Shown here piece after piece: positions 45,255 to 54,662 of a DNA stretch of 64,000 bases; within the stretch, counting starts at the first letter, position 1; each line of letters opens with the position of its first letter. This DNA comes from Pseudomaricurvus sp. HS19. Lineage in GTDB: Bacteria > Pseudomonadota > Gammaproteobacteria > Pseudomonadales > Cellvibrionaceae. The notes beneath the pieces are model-generated. The model searched no databases, had not been told where the DNA came from, and saw nothing but the letters and a program-made list of their open reading frames with translations. Made by a program: the position numbers and the translations under genes. The stretch is from positions 32,843 through 96,842 of the forward strand of contig NZ_WVVW01000016.1 in assembly GCF_009857815.1 (NCBI RefSeq), in the 5' to 3' direction.

Positions 45255-47303
45255 ATGAAGGGTTCGGTTCTGCCGGGGGCGGCACTGTTGGTACTGTGTC
45301 AGGGGGTGTTGGCCGCGGAGGTTCAGCAGGCGTCTGCCTGGCAGGAGGAGATGCTGGTCAGCGGCCGTCGCCAGGACCAGAGCCTGAATACGGTAATCGG
45401 CGGAATCAGTCGTATCGACCAGTCGGTATTGCAGCAGGTGGGGCATGTGCATCCACAGGAAGTGGCGGTGCGCATACCCGGTGTCTGGTTCAGTCGCGGC
45501 AACGGCCAGGAGATGTTGATGGCGATTCGCTCGCCGGTAAACACCGGGCCCGGATCCTGTGGCGAGATATTGCTGGCGGAGAATGGGGTGCCGGTGCGTC
45601 CGGCAGGACTCTGTAACGTTAACGGCATGTTCGAGGTGAATACCGGGCAGGCGGGCGCGCTGGAAGTCTCCCGCGGTCCCGGTACGGTTTTTTATGGCTC
45701 CAACGCGGTGCTTGGGGTGGTCAATGTGTTGTCGCCCTCTCTGACGGAGCAGCGCCTGAGTCTGGAAGCTGGCAGTTTTGATTATTATCGCCTGAAAGTG
45801 GCTGCCGGTGTCGCGCAGGGTGATCACCAGTGGCAGCTGACGGGACAGGGCACCAACAGTAGTGATGTTAAGGATAACGCCGGGCTGGATCAGCAAAAGC
45901 TGAACCTGCAGCACCGATACAGCAGCGAACGCTGGAGTGCCCATACCCTGTTGTCAGCGACCAACCTTAATCAGGAAACCGCCGGTTACATCACCGGTGA
46001 AGACGCCTACGAAGACTACGGCTGGAAAGACAATACCAACCCGGAGGCCTATCGGGACGCTTCAGCGTTGCGGCTGTCGACACGCTTTGCCGGCAGCGCC
46101 GGGGATCGCAACTGGTCTCTTACTCCCTACCTCCGCTACAGCGACATGGTCTTCCTGCAGCACTACTTGCCGGGGCAACCGGTGGAAGAGAATGGCCAGC
46201 GCAGCGCCGGTCTGCAGGCCGCTACTGACTTTGCTCTTACGGAGCGCAGCCGCCTGTGGCTGGGCGCCGAGGTGGAGTGGGCAGATATGTGGGTGCAGGA
46301 GCGTCAGGACGCGGTCTTTATCAATGCCATCAATCCACGCTACCAGGGTGATCATTACGATTTCGACGTGGCCAGTGAGCAGCTGGGAGTGTTCGCCAAC
46401 ACCGAGACGCGCCTCACCGATGTGTGGACTGTGGAGGCGGGCCTGCGCTATGAGTACCTGCGCTACGACTATGACAACCGGCTCCCCGATGGCGCGGTGC
46501 GGGACGATGGCTCACTCTGTGGCAGCAACCCCTGCCGCTATCTGCGGGTGGCTGACCGGGTTGATGAATTCGATAACCTCAGCGGCCAGCTGGGATTGCG
46601 CGCCAACTGGAATGCGCAGTGGATGAGTTATGTGAGACTCGCTCACGCCTACCGCGCGCCGCAAATCAACGAACGCTATCGTCTGCTGGCCGGACAGTCA
46701 GTGAACGAGTTTGATGAGAAGGAAATTGACAGCCTGGAGGCAGGGCTGCGTTATCAGGCGGAGGGCTTGTCAGTGCAGCTCTCCGCCTACCGGATGAAAA
46801 AACAGGATGAGGTGCTGAAGGCCTCCAATAACGTCACCATCGGAGATGCCGAAACCCGCCACACCGGTGTGGAGCTGGAGCTGGCACAGCAGCTGGGCGA
46901 TGCCTGGTACTGGCAGGCGGCGGCAGCCTGGGCGGAGCATGAGGTGGTTGACGCCAGCCTGCTGGCGGGTACAGATGTGGATGGCAACCGGCTGGATACG
47001 GCTCCCGAATGGCAGGGCAGTGCACGGTTGGGTTATCGGCAGGATGGATGGCAGGCGGAGCTGGAGGCGGTGTATCTGGGCAGCTATTACCTGGATGCGG
47101 AAAACCGGCACCGCTATCCGGGCCATACCCTGTGGAATGCGTTTGTGCAGTGGTCGCTGGCGGAGCCGTTGCAGGCTCGCCTGCGGCTGGTGAATCTCGC
47201 CGATGAGCGCTACGCAGAGCGCGGGGATTATGCGTTTGGCAGTTACCGTTACTTCACCGGTCAGCCTCGCAGCGCCTATATAGAGCTGACTTACAGCTGG
47301 TAA
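45255..47303 (+). CDS. TonB-dependent outer membrane receptor
   Basis: A 682-residue receptor for an unidentified ligand. A signal peptide (MKGSVLPGAALLVLCQGVLAA) is followed by a TonB-box-like EEMLVSG, a plug domain (residues about 45-165, including RGPGTVFYGSNAVLGVVNV) and a 22-stranded barrel ending in LTYSW. The plug has a likely disulfide (Cys in GPGSCGEILL and AGLCNVN) and a second Cys pair lies in a barrel loop (LCGSNPC). The start MKGSVLPG has GGGGGCGAGG upstream; the frame opens 41 codons earlier. No transport or Fur-box context identifies the substrate. Confidence 0.88.
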   Translation: MKGSVLPGAALLVLCQGVLAAEVQQASAWQEEMLVSGRRQDQSLNTVIGGISRIDQSVLQQVGHVHPQEVAVRIPGVWFSRGNGQEMLMAIRSPVNTGPGSCGEILLAENGVPVRPAGLCNVNGMFEVNTGQAGALEVSRGPGTVFYGSNAVLGVVNVLSPSLTEQRLSLEAGSFDYYRLKVAAGVAQGDHQWQLTGQGTNSSDVKDNAGLDQQKLNLQHRYSSERWSAHTLLSATNLNQETAGYITGEDAYEDYGWKDNTNPEAYRDASALRLSTRFAGSAGDRNWSLTPYLRYSDMVFLQHYLPGQPVEENGQRSAGLQAATDFALTERSRLWLGAEVEWADMWVQERQDAVFINAINPRYQGDHYDFDVASEQLGVFANTETRLTDVWTVEAGLRYEYLRYDYDNRLPDGAVRDDGSLCGSNPCRYLRVADRVDEFDNLSGQLGLRANWNAQWMSYVRLAHAYRAPQINERYRLLAGQSVNEFDEKEIDSLEAGLRYQAEGLSVQLSAYRMKKQDEVLKASNNVTIGDAETRHTGVELELAQQLGDAWYWQAAAAWAEHEVVDASLLAGTDVDGNRLDTAPEWQGSARLGYRQDGWQAELEAVYLGSYYLDAENRHRYPGHTLWNAFVQWSLAEPLQARLRLVNLADERYAERGDYAFGSYRYFTGQPRSAYIELTYSW

Positions 47304-47354
47304 GACTGTTCGGGTCCGGCGTAAGCCTGGCAGCGAGTTGGTGGAGGTGGCGAA

Positions 47355-47951
47355 TCAGCGCCAGTGTTTTTCCCAGGCAGTCATTACCCGTTCCGGATAC
47401 CAGTATTTACCGTAGCTGCCGTTGTAGCGGGCGAGGGCGTCGATGAGGCGGCCTTCCGTTCTTTCCAGGTAGTGTTTGAGGATGGCGCAGCCATAGCGCA
47501 GGTTGGTGTCGACGTCGGTGAGGTTGTCTTCGGGGTGGCCGATCTCGTCTTTCCAGAACGGCATCACCTGCATCATGCCCTGGGCGCCGACACTGGAGAC
47601 GGCAAAGCGGTTAAAGTGGCTCTCCACCTCAATCAGCGCCAGTACAATCTCCGGTTGCAGGTCTGCCTGCAGGGCGGCGCGATGAATGCGGCGCAGCAGG
47701 TCCATGCGCTCTTCGTGATCCTTGATAAAGCGTGACAACGGTTCCTGTTTCGACACCAGCCACACTTCGGCATCGTAGCGATCAACGAAGCTGTCGCTGG
47801 ATTCGATGGCGTGTTTGAGGGCAGCGCGCAGTTCCGGATCGATATCGTCCGGTGTGGTGTTGCCCCAGGCCAGCATTGGCAATTGCAGGCTCCCCAGCAA
47901 CAACAGCGAACCGATTAAGCGGGTGACTGTTGTGCGGGGTGTCTTCATCAT
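47355..47951 (-). CDS. Lytic transglycosylase with SLT domain
   Basis: A 198-residue exported peptidoglycan hydrolase. A signal peptide (LIGSLLLLGSLQLPMLAWG) precedes a soluble SLT domain with ALIEVESHFNRFAVSSVGAQGMMQVMP (catalytic Glu in the first part, split around residues 105-130) and ALARYNGSYGKYWYPERV. Single-domain enzyme, probably periplasmic. It is 22 bp downstream of proS, a pairing also seen in pseudomonads. Confidence 0.88.
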   Translation of the reverse strand: MMKTPRTTVTRLIGSLLLLGSLQLPMLAWGNTTPDDIDPELRAALKHAIESSDSFVDRYDAEVWLVSKQEPLSRFIKDHEERMDLLRRIHRAALQADLQPEIVLALIEVESHFNRFAVSSVGAQGMMQVMPFWKDEIGHPEDNLTDVDTNLRYGCAILKHYLERTEGRLIDALARYNGSYGKYWYPERVMTAWEKHWR

Positions 47952-47973
47952 GGTCTGCGGTTGCCGGTCGCTG

Positions 47974-49707
47974 TCAGCGGGTTTTGCGCACGTTTTGGGC
48001 GATAAAATCGCTCAGGCCGGCCAGCGCAATCTCCTGCTTCTCGTCCGCGCGGCGCGCTTTGTATTCCACGGTACCCGCCTCGAGGCCACGATCGCCGACA
48101 ACGATGCGATGGGGGATGCCCACCAGGTCGGTATCTGCCAGCATCACGCCGAGACGCGCTTTCTCTTCATCCATAAACAGAACGTCGTAGCCGCTGGCGG
48201 TGAGTTCGGCGTAGAGCCTCTCGCACTCGGCACGCACCGCTTCCGACTTGTTCATGTTGATGGGGATCAGGGCGACCTGGAACGGCGCGATAGCCTCAGG
48301 CCAGATAATGCCGTTGTCATCGTAGTTCTGCTCAATCGCCGCAGCCACCACGCGGCTGACTCCGATACCGTAGCAGCCCATGGTCATGATCTGCTCTTTA
48401 CCGTTTTCGTCCAGTACGCTGGCGCCCATGGCCTTGCTGTACTTTTCGCCCAGCTGGAAGATGTGGCCCACTTCGATGCCGCGCTTGATCTCCAGGGTGC
48501 CCTGGCCACAGGGGCTGGGGTCGCCCACCACCACGTTGCGCAGGTCTTCGATACGAGCGAGTGGCAGGTCGCGCTCCCAGTTGACACCGGTGAGGTGGTA
48601 GCCGTCTTTGTTGGCGCCACAGGTAAAGTCGGCCACCACGGCGGCGCTGCGGTCTACCAGGACGGGAATTTCAAGGCCCGCAGGCCCGATGGAGCCGATG
48701 CCGCAGCCCAGTGCCGCCTTGATGCGATCTTCCGGGGCAAAGGTCAGTGGTGAGGCAACGCCGGCCAGCTTTTCTGCCTTCAAATCGTTCAGTTCATGAT
48801 CGCCGCGCAGTACCAGCGCCACCAGGCCCTGGTTGCCGTCTTCGTCGGCTTCACCCAGCACAATCAGGGTTTTCAGGATTTGTGCGGCAGGCTGCTGCAG
48901 GAAGCTGGCCACCTCTTCAATGGTGTGCTGCTTCGGAGTTGCCACTTCCGCTTTTTCAGCGCCGGGCGCCGGACGCTCGATGGCGGGGGCTACGGCTTCG
49001 GCCAGTTCCACGTTGGCGGCGTAATCGCTGGCGCTGCTGAAAGCGATATCGTCTTCACCGCTGGAGGCCAGTACGTGGAATTCGTGGGAGCTGGAGCCGC
49101 CGATGGAGCCGGTATCCGCCAGCACCGGACGGAAGTCCAGGCCTATGCGATTGAAGATATTGCAGTAGGCGGTGTGCATACGGTCGTAGGTCTGCTGCAG
49201 ACAGCTCTGCTCCAGGTGGAAGGAGTAGGCATCCTTCATGGTGAATTCCCGGGCGCGCATGATGCCGAAACGGGGGCGTACCTCATCGCGGAACTTGGTC
49301 TGGATCTGGTAGAAGTTGGCGGGCAGCTGTTTGTAGCTGCGCAGCTCGTTGCGGATCAGGTCGGTGATCACCTCTTCGTGGGTGGGGCCGAGACAGAAAC
49401 CGTTATCGTGGCGATCGGTGATGCGCAGCAGTTCGGGGCCGTACTGCTCCCAGCGGCCGGATTCCTGCCACAGCTCCGCAGGCTGTACCACAGGCATCAG
49501 CACTTCCTGGGCGTCGGCGGCATCCATCTCCTCGCGAATGATCGCTTCCACCTTGCGCAGCACCCGCAATCCCAGCGGCAGCCAGGTGTAAAGACCTGAG
49601 GCCAGCTGGCGGATAAGGCCGGCACGCAGCATCAGCTGGTGGCTGACGGCAACGGCGTCGGAGGGGTTCTGTTTGAGGGTGGGAATGAGGATACGGCTGG
49701 CGCGCAT
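47974..49707 (-). CDS. proS: Prolyl-tRNA synthetase
   Basis: Charges tRNA-Pro. The 577-residue class II enzyme has motif 2 [24 protein letters not shown] (split near 140-163), motif 3 [14 protein letters not shown], and the bacterial-type editing insertion (about 235-395) that hydrolyses Ala-tRNA-Pro. C-terminal anticodon domain ends IAQNVRKTR. Full length and typical. Confidence 0.97.
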   Translation of the reverse strand: MRASRILIPTLKQNPSDAVAVSHQLMLRAGLIRQLASGLYTWLPLGLRVLRKVEAIIREEMDAADAQEVLMPVVQPAELWQESGRWEQYGPELLRITDRHDNGFCLGPTHEEVITDLIRNELRSYKQLPANFYQIQTKFRDEVRPRFGIMRAREFTMKDAYSFHLEQSCLQQTYDRMHTAYCNIFNRIGLDFRPVLADTGSIGGSSSHEFHVLASSGEDDIAFSSASDYAANVELAEAVAPAIERPAPGAEKAEVATPKQHTIEEVASFLQQPAAQILKTLIVLGEADEDGNQGLVALVLRGDHELNDLKAEKLAGVASPLTFAPEDRIKAALGCGIGSIGPAGLEIPVLVDRSAAVVADFTCGANKDGYHLTGVNWERDLPLARIEDLRNVVVGDPSPCGQGTLEIKRGIEVGHIFQLGEKYSKAMGASVLDENGKEQIMTMGCYGIGVSRVVAAAIEQNYDDNGIIWPEAIAPFQVALIPINMNKSEAVRAECERLYAELTASGYDVLFMDEEKARLGVMLADTDLVGIPHRIVVGDRGLEAGTVEYKARRADEKQEIALAGLSDFIAQNVRKTR

Positions 49708-49791
49708 GGGGACTGGAATCTCTGCTAGGTGAATTTTATCAGGGGAGGTATTCTAAAGCTGTTGTGAAATTGGGGAAAGGAGGAGACCTCA

Positions 49792-50241
49792 ATGTCTGAA
49801 CTTGATGTGCAGCAGAGTTTCGAGTTGCACCCGCAGCTGGCGGAAGATTGTGTGGTGCTGGGGCAGTTTCCGCTGTCACTGGTGCTGTTGAACAAAGATG
49901 CCAACTACCCCTGGTGTATCCTGGTTCCGAGCCGTCGTGGCTTGCGCGAACTGCATCACATGTCGCGGGACGATCGCCTGCAGTTGAGCGATGAGTCCTG
50001 TCATCTGGCCGAAGTCATGGCCGATCTCTATGTGCCGGACAAGATCAATGTGGCCGCCCTTGGCAACATGGTGCCGCAGCTCCATGTGCATCATATCGCC
50101 CGTTTCCGGCGTGATCTGGCCTGGCCAAGCCCGGTTTGGGGCATGGCGGAAGCAAAGGACTACACTGAAGAAGCGCTGGCAGAGCGTGTCGAGCAGCTGA
50201 AGAATGCCCTCGCCGGGGAGGACTTTACGCCTGCAGACTGA
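49792..50241 (+). CDS. HIT-family nucleotide-binding protein
   Basis: A 149-residue protein with the histidine triad VPQLHVHHIARF near residues 97-108, preceded by DKINVAALGNM. The triad is the H-x-H-x-H variant found in many proteobacterial HIT proteins, which act as nucleotidyl hydrolases or transferases of unclear substrate. The ribosome site GGAGGAG is strong. It is divergent from proS. Confidence 0.85.
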   Translation: MSELDVQQSFELHPQLAEDCVVLGQFPLSLVLLNKDANYPWCILVPSRRGLRELHHMSRDDRLQLSDESCHLAEVMADLYVPDKINVAALGNMVPQLHVHHIARFRRDLAWPSPVWGMAEAKDYTEEALAERVEQLKNALAGEDFTPAD

Positions 50242-50315
50242 GCCGCAAGCTTCCCGGCACCGGGCGCTACGTTGGAGCTGGTGACGAAATTTCACAAACG
50301 TTAAAGGAGAACGGC

Positions 50316-51347
50316 ATGAAGGCCCCTATGGATAGATGGTATGTGGGTTTGGTTCGCAGTCTGGTGTTGGTGCTGGGTTTGCTGGTCGCTGGTCAGGTGG
50401 CAGCGGTGGAGCTCAGCAAGAAGAATATCGAAGCGGCACTGGATGCGGCTTACAAGAAGTACAAGGGGCTGCAGGAAGGGGCCAACGCCGACTACATCCC
50501 GGCGCTGGCCAAGGTGGATTCCAATATCTACGGCATTGCGCTGGTGACCACTGACGGCAAGGTTTACAGCGTCGGTGATATCAAGTCCGAAGTCTCTATT
50601 CAGTCCATTTCCAAGGTGTTTACCGCCGCTCTGGTGATGGATGAGTCTGGCCCCCGGTCCCTGGAAGAGAATATGGGGGTGGATGCTACCGGGCAGGTGT
50701 TCAATTCCATTGTGGCAATTGAGCAATATAAAGGCGCGGAGATGAACCCGCTGGTGAATGCCGGTGCGATTACGGCCACCAGTATGGTGAAGGGGGAGAT
50801 GTACGGCGATGTGTGGGGCAAGATAGAAAGCACCTACAACAACTTTGCCGGTCGCAAGCTGCCCTTGTTGCAGGATGTGTATGAGTCCGAAGCGGCCACT
50901 AATCAGCGCAATCAGGCCATCGCCCACCTGATGTTTGCCTACGGGCATATCAAGAATGACCCGCTGCGGGCCACCGATATCTATACCCGTGGCTGCTCGG
51001 TGGGTGTCAATGCGAAGGATCTGGCAATGATGGCGGCGACGCTGGCCAATGCCGGTACAAACCCGGTCACCGGCAAGCAGGCCATGAAGTCGGAGAACGT
51101 GCCGGAGCTGCTGGCGGTGATGGCTACCGCCGGTCTTTACGACGATTCCGGTAAATGGCTGTACAAAACCGGCCTGCCGGCCAAGAGCGGTGTCGGTGGT
51201 GGCATTATTGCGGTGTCGCCGGGCAAGTTTGGTATTGCCGTGATTTCTCCACCGCTGGACGCCGCCGGTAACAGCGTGCGGGCACAGAAAGCCATTGCTG
51301 ATATCTCTGAAGCCCTGGGGGGGAACCCTTACGAACCGGCTAAATAA
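50316..51347 (+). CDS. glsA: Glutaminase A with signal peptide
   Basis: Hydrolyses glutamine to glutamate and ammonia. The 343-residue serine-dependent glutaminase has SIQSISKVFTAALVMD (S-x-x-K catalytic dyad), MNPLVNAGAITATSM and YTRGCSVGVNAKDLA. Unlike most GlsA enzymes it has an apparent signal peptide (LVLVLGLLVAGQVAAV, residues about 15-30), so the enzyme is probably periplasmic. AAAGGAG lies 6 nt before the ATG. A perfect terminator follows. Confidence 0.92.
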   Translation: MKAPMDRWYVGLVRSLVLVLGLLVAGQVAAVELSKKNIEAALDAAYKKYKGLQEGANADYIPALAKVDSNIYGIALVTTDGKVYSVGDIKSEVSIQSISKVFTAALVMDESGPRSLEENMGVDATGQVFNSIVAIEQYKGAEMNPLVNAGAITATSMVKGEMYGDVWGKIESTYNNFAGRKLPLLQDVYESEAATNQRNQAIAHLMFAYGHIKNDPLRATDIYTRGCSVGVNAKDLAMMAATLANAGTNPVTGKQAMKSENVPELLAVMATAGLYDDSGKWLYKTGLPAKSGVGGGIIAVSPGKFGIAVISPPLDAAGNSVRAQKAIADISEALGGNPYEPAK

Positions 51348-51383
51348 CCGGCCACCCAGTTTTCAGGTTCAGCAGTCAGATAC

Positions 51384-51413
51384 AAAAAAGCCGCGCAAAT
51401 GCGCGGCTTTTTT
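51384..51413. terminator. Bidirectional intrinsic terminator between glsA and HU gene
   Basis: AAAAAAGCCGCGC pairs with GCGCGGCTTTTTT around a 4-nt loop. Because both ends carry A/T runs it can stop transcripts from glsA (plus) and from the HU-like gene (minus). Confidence 0.92.
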
Positions 51414-51456
51414 ATGGTGAGGCGGGAGTGTACGGCCGCTCCGGCGCCCCTGCCAA

Positions 51457-51870
51457 TCAGCTGCTGGCCATGTCCTTCAGCTTCTTCAGCGGGCGAATTT
51501 TCACCTGCACGCTGGCTGGCTTGGCAGCAACGTCCATGGTTTCACCTGGCTTGAAGGGGTTGGGAACGTTCTTGCGAGCCTTGCGGGCTGGCTTTTTCAC
51601 AGCGCTGATTTTCAGCAGGCCTGGCAGTACGAATTCACCCACACCGCGCTTTTTAACGTGACCTTCGATGATATCGGTCAGCTCGTCCAGCACGCTCTGA
51701 ACCTGCTTGCGGCTCAGTTGGGTGTTGTCGGCGATTTGGTTGAGCATCTGGGTCTTGGTGTAGCGCTCGGCTACGGCTTTTACGGCTTTGGCCTTGGCGG
51801 CTGGTGCAGCTTTGGCTGGAGCCTTCTTGGGGGCAGCTTTCTTCTTGGCAGGTGCTTTCTTAGCGGCCAT
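51457..51870 (-). CDS. HU-family DNA-binding protein with Lys/Ala/Pro N-terminal tail
   Basis: A 137-residue nucleoid protein. Residues 1-34 (MAAKKAPAKKKAAPKKAPAK and on) resemble the tail of eukaryotic histone H1 or of bacterial AlgP/H1-like proteins. The rest is an HU fold (YTKTQMLNQIADNTQLSRKQ, then GEFVLPGLLKISAVKKPARK, and NPFKPGETMDV, the DNA-clamp arm region). The domain order is reversed compared with proteins that carry the tail at the C-terminus. It probably binds DNA bridging multiple helices. Confidence 0.88.
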   Translation of the reverse strand: MAAKKAPAKKKAAPKKAPAKAAPAAKAKAVKAVAERYTKTQMLNQIADNTQLSRKQVQSVLDELTDIIEGHVKKRGVGEFVLPGLLKISAVKKPARKARKNVPNPFKPGETMDVAAKPASVQVKIRPLKKLKDMASS

Positions 51871-51967
51871 GATCGCGTTTCCTTTTTTATGGTGAATGGT
51901 GTTTGCTCCCCTGATTGGGCCCGGGGATCTTTCCTTAGTGATCTTGTAGTCAAAAATGCCTGTTTTT

Positions 51968-52004
51968 ATAGGCTCTAACGCCCTTGAAGAACGTTAGGGC
52001 CTAT
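51968..52004. repeat. 13-bp inverted repeat upstream of the HU gene
   Basis: ATAGGCTCTAACG (51968-51980) and CGTTAGGGCCTAT (51992-52004) pair with a single G-T wobble and an 11-nt loop. It overlaps the candidate -10 of the HU gene. No T run follows, so it is more likely an operator than a terminator. Confidence 0.5.
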
Positions 52005-52183
52005 GTATATAGGATTCCCAGGATGGTCGCAACAAAAATGCGGCAGTAAAGCGTGGTTTTTTGAGTGGAATCCTGCCGTGTTCATTTTTTGGGGGGCAGC
52101 ACAGAGGGGTGGGGGGGCGAAAGGGCGCGAGAGGCTTGTTTGGCGCGGATCTGCCGGACACGCAAATGGGCGGGGATATGGCT

Positions 52184-52212
52184 TTAATCGAAGCCGCCGG
52201 GTGGAGTATAAT
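52184..52212 (+). promoter_or_regulatory. Promoter of fmdB-aspS
   Basis: Perfect -10 hexamer TATAAT (52207-52212), with a weak -35 TTAATC (52184-52189) 17 bp upstream. It lies 75 bp before the fmdB ATG. Confidence 0.65.
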
Positions 52213-52286
52213 CGCCGGTTTTTGACAGGCCTCCCGACGTGGGCGGGGGATGGTTATTGGCAATTCATGTGTGGTTGGGTGGATCG

Positions 52287-52547
52287 ATGCCGATTTACGA
52301 GTACGAATGTGGTGCTTGTCACCATCAGATGGAAGCCCTGCAGAAGATGAGCGATCCAGCGCTCAAAGACTGTCCGGCCTGTGGCCGGGATAGCCTGCAG
52401 AAGAAGATTTCAGCCGCAGGATTCCGTCTCTCGGGCGGTGGCTGGTACGAGACCGATTTCAAGTCCGGCAACAAAAAGAACCTGGCAGGCGATAGTGGCG
52501 GCAGCTCCTCTTCGCCAGCCCCGGCAGCGAAGTCCGGCAGCGATTGA
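52287..52547 (+). CDS. FmdB-family zinc-ribbon protein
   Basis: An 86-residue protein with the FmdB zinc ribbon: MPIYEYECGACHHQMEALQK and then KDCPACGRDSLQKK (two CxxC pairs). The C-terminus is Gly/Ser/Pro-rich. The family is a putative regulator, often first in the aspS operon. The ATG at 52287 is chosen over a longer frame that covers the promoter. Confidence 0.85.
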   Translation: MPIYEYECGACHHQMEALQKMSDPALKDCPACGRDSLQKKISAAGFRLSGGGWYETDFKSGNKKNLAGDSGGSSSSPAPAAKSGSD

Positions 52548-52613
52548 GCACCGGGGTTACACTGTAGGTCAGTTACGCAAGACTCATATTTAAAGAACAG
52601 GATACCGACGCTT

Positions 52614-54383
52614 ATGCGTACCCAGTACTGTGGCGCTCTCAATGCCTCATTTATTGATCAGGAAGTAACCCTCTGCGGATGGGTAGACCGTCGCCGTGAC
52701 CATGGTGGTGTGATTTTTATCGATCTGCGTGATCGGGACGGCATTGTGCAGGTGGTGTTCGATCCTGATGCCGCTGATCACTTCACCACTGCCGACAAGG
52801 TGCGCAGTGAGTATGTGCTGCAGGTGAAGGGCCGGGTGCGTGCGCGCTCCGAGGCGACGGTGAACCCGAACATGGCTACTGGCGAAGTAGAGGTGTACGG
52901 CCTGGAAGTAACCATCCTCAATAACGCCGAAACTCCTCCGTTCCCATTGCACGACAACAGTGTGGGTGAGGATGTACGTCTGCGTTACCGCTATGTGGAC
53001 CTGCGTCGCCAGGAGATGCAGAACCGCCTGCGTTTCCGTTCCAAAGTGACCACGGCGATCCGCAACTACCTGGATGGTGAGGGCTTCCTCGATATCGAAA
53101 CCCCGATCCTGACCCGTGCCACCCCGGAGGGTGCCCGTGACTATCTGGTGCCTTCCCGCACCCACGAGGGCAAGTTCTTTGCCCTGCCGCAGTCACCCCA
53201 GCTGTTCAAGCAGCTGCTGATGGTGTCCGGTTTCGATCGCTACTACCAGATTGCCAAGTGTTTCCGCGATGAAGACCTGCGTGCTGATCGCCAGCCGGAA
53301 TTCACCCAGATCGATATCGAAACCTCCTTTATGAGTGACGAGCAGATCATGTCGGTGACCGAAGGCATGATTCGCGAGCTGTTCCAGTCCCTCAAGGGCG
53401 TGGACCTGGGTGAGTTCCCGCGCATGCCGTTCGCCGAGGCGATGGAGAAGTACGGTTCCGACAAGCCGGACCTGCGTATCCCGCTGGAACTGGTGGAGAT
53501 CAAGGACCTGCTCAAGGATATCGACTTCAAGGTGTTTGCCGGCCCGGCCAACGATCCCAAGTGTCGTGTGACCGCCATGAAAGTGCCTGGCGGCGTCAAC
53601 ATCTCCCGCAAGCAGATCGACGACTACACCAGGTTTGTCAGCATTTACGGCGCCAAGGGTCTGGCCTGGATCAAGGTCAATGACCTGGCGGCCGGTATCG
53701 AAGGCCTGCAGTCCCCCATCATCAAGTTCCTCGGCGATGAAGTGACTATGAATATCATGCAGCGCCTGGGTGCTGCCGACGGCGATATCATCTTCTTCGG
53801 CGCTGACAAGTCCAAGGTGGTGAGTGAGGCCCTGGGTGCCCTGCGCTGCAAACTGGGTGCGGACCTGGAGCTCTACACCTGTGAGTGGGCGCCCCTGTGG
53901 GTGGTGGACTTCCCCATGTTCGAAGAGAACGACGACGGCAGCCTCACCGCGCTGCACCACCCGTTCACTTCACCTAACTGCTCGCCAGAAGAACTGGAAG
54001 CTAACCCGTCTGCAGCCCTCTCCGTGGCCTACGATATGGTGCTGAACGGTACCGAGCTGGGTGGTGGTTCTGTGCGTATCCACAGCAGCGCGATGCAGCA
54101 GGCGGTATTCCGTGTACTGGGTATCAGCGCTGAAGAGCAGCGCGAGAAGTTCGGCTTCCTGCTGGATGCCCTGCAGTATGGTGCGCCTCCCCACGGTGGC
54201 CTGGCGTTTGGCCTGGATCGCCTGATCATGCTGATGACCGGTGCCAGCTCCATTCGCGATGTGATCGCCTTCCCCAAAACCCAGACCGCGGCCTGTGTGA
54301 TGACCGACGCCCCGGGTGCGGTGGACAATGATCAGTTGCGCGAGCTGAGCATTCGCGTCAAGAAGAAAGAGGGCAACAGCTGA
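52614..54383 (+). CDS. aspS: Aspartyl-tRNA synthetase, probably non-discriminating
   Basis: Charges tRNA-Asp. The 589-residue bacterial-type enzyme has the OB-fold anticodon domain (to about 110), class II motif 2 [20 protein letters not shown], the GAD insertion and motif 3 [15 protein letters not shown]. Its N-domain contains RRDHGG with His at residue 30. In Pseudomonas aeruginosa a His at this place marks a relaxed enzyme that also charges tRNA-Asn, corrected by GatCAB. This is inference from one residue. Confidence 0.96.
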   Translation: MRTQYCGALNASFIDQEVTLCGWVDRRRDHGGVIFIDLRDRDGIVQVVFDPDAADHFTTADKVRSEYVLQVKGRVRARSEATVNPNMATGEVEVYGLEVTILNNAETPPFPLHDNSVGEDVRLRYRYVDLRRQEMQNRLRFRSKVTTAIRNYLDGEGFLDIETPILTRATPEGARDYLVPSRTHEGKFFALPQSPQLFKQLLMVSGFDRYYQIAKCFRDEDLRADRQPEFTQIDIETSFMSDEQIMSVTEGMIRELFQSLKGVDLGEFPRMPFAEAMEKYGSDKPDLRIPLELVEIKDLLKDIDFKVFAGPANDPKCRVTAMKVPGGVNISRKQIDDYTRFVSIYGAKGLAWIKVNDLAAGIEGLQSPIIKFLGDEVTMNIMQRLGAADGDIIFFGADKSKVVSEALGALRCKLGADLELYTCEWAPLWVVDFPMFEENDDGSLTALHHPFTSPNCSPEELEANPSAALSVAYDMVLNGTELGGGSVRIHSSAMQQAVFRVLGISAEEQREKFGFLLDALQYGAPPHGGLAFGLDRLIMLMTGASSIRDVIAFPKTQTAACVMTDAPGAVDNDQLRELSIRVKKKEGNS

Positions 54384-54405
54384 TTGCAGCTGCCAGTCCT
54401 GCAGC

Positions 54406-54438
54406 GGCGGTGTCACGAGAGTGCACCGCCGTTTTTGT
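54406..54438 (+). terminator. Intrinsic terminator after aspS
   Basis: CGGCGGTG (54406-54413) pairs with CACCGCCG (54425-54432), followed by TTTTTG. It separates aspS from ruvC, so ruvC needs its own promoter. Confidence 0.85.
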
Positions 54439-54609
54439 TTCAGGGCGGGGAGAAAATCATCGGGCATATAAAGCTGCCAGGCACGTGGCAATCCCTGCCC
54501 GCTATTCACCTGACTAACGGCTACACACCTGGAGGAGCCTGTGGCGGGTCACGGTAAGCGGGCCGGCATCCGGCGCCGCCAGCTACTTTGGTCTTGACCT
54601 GCCCCGGCT

Positions 54610-54645
54610 TTGTCGCCACACTAACTACTGGATAGAAAAACAGTG
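54610..54645 (+). promoter_or_regulatory. Candidate ruvC promoter with LexA-like box
   Basis: TTGTCG (54610-54615) and TAGAAA (54633-54638) are 17 bp apart. The -10 is covered by TACTGGATAGAAAAACAGTG (54626-54645). Its 16-bp core matches the LexA consensus CTGTATATATATACAG at 12 positions; the key left half reads CTGG instead of CTGT. The ruvC ATG is 18 bp downstream. SOS control of ruvCAB is plausible. Confidence 0.5.
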
Positions 54646-54662
54646 TTGGGGTGGCAGAATCC

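Larger units (their letters stand above)
51871..52286. other. Non-coding gap between HU gene and fmdB
   Basis: 416 bp. Minus-strand half: the HU promoter, with TATAAA at 51964-51969 as a possible -10, and an inverted repeat (51968-52004). Plus-strand half: poly-G runs (GGGGGG near 52089 and GGGGGGG near 52112) of unknown meaning, then the fmdB promoter. No credible gene is seen; open frames here overlap fmdB out of frame or lack family-like sequence. Confidence 0.6.

Noticed and set aside
52003..52350. 115-codon plus-strand frame before fmdB
   Set aside because: It contains the fmdB promoter and overlaps the fmdB gene out of frame.
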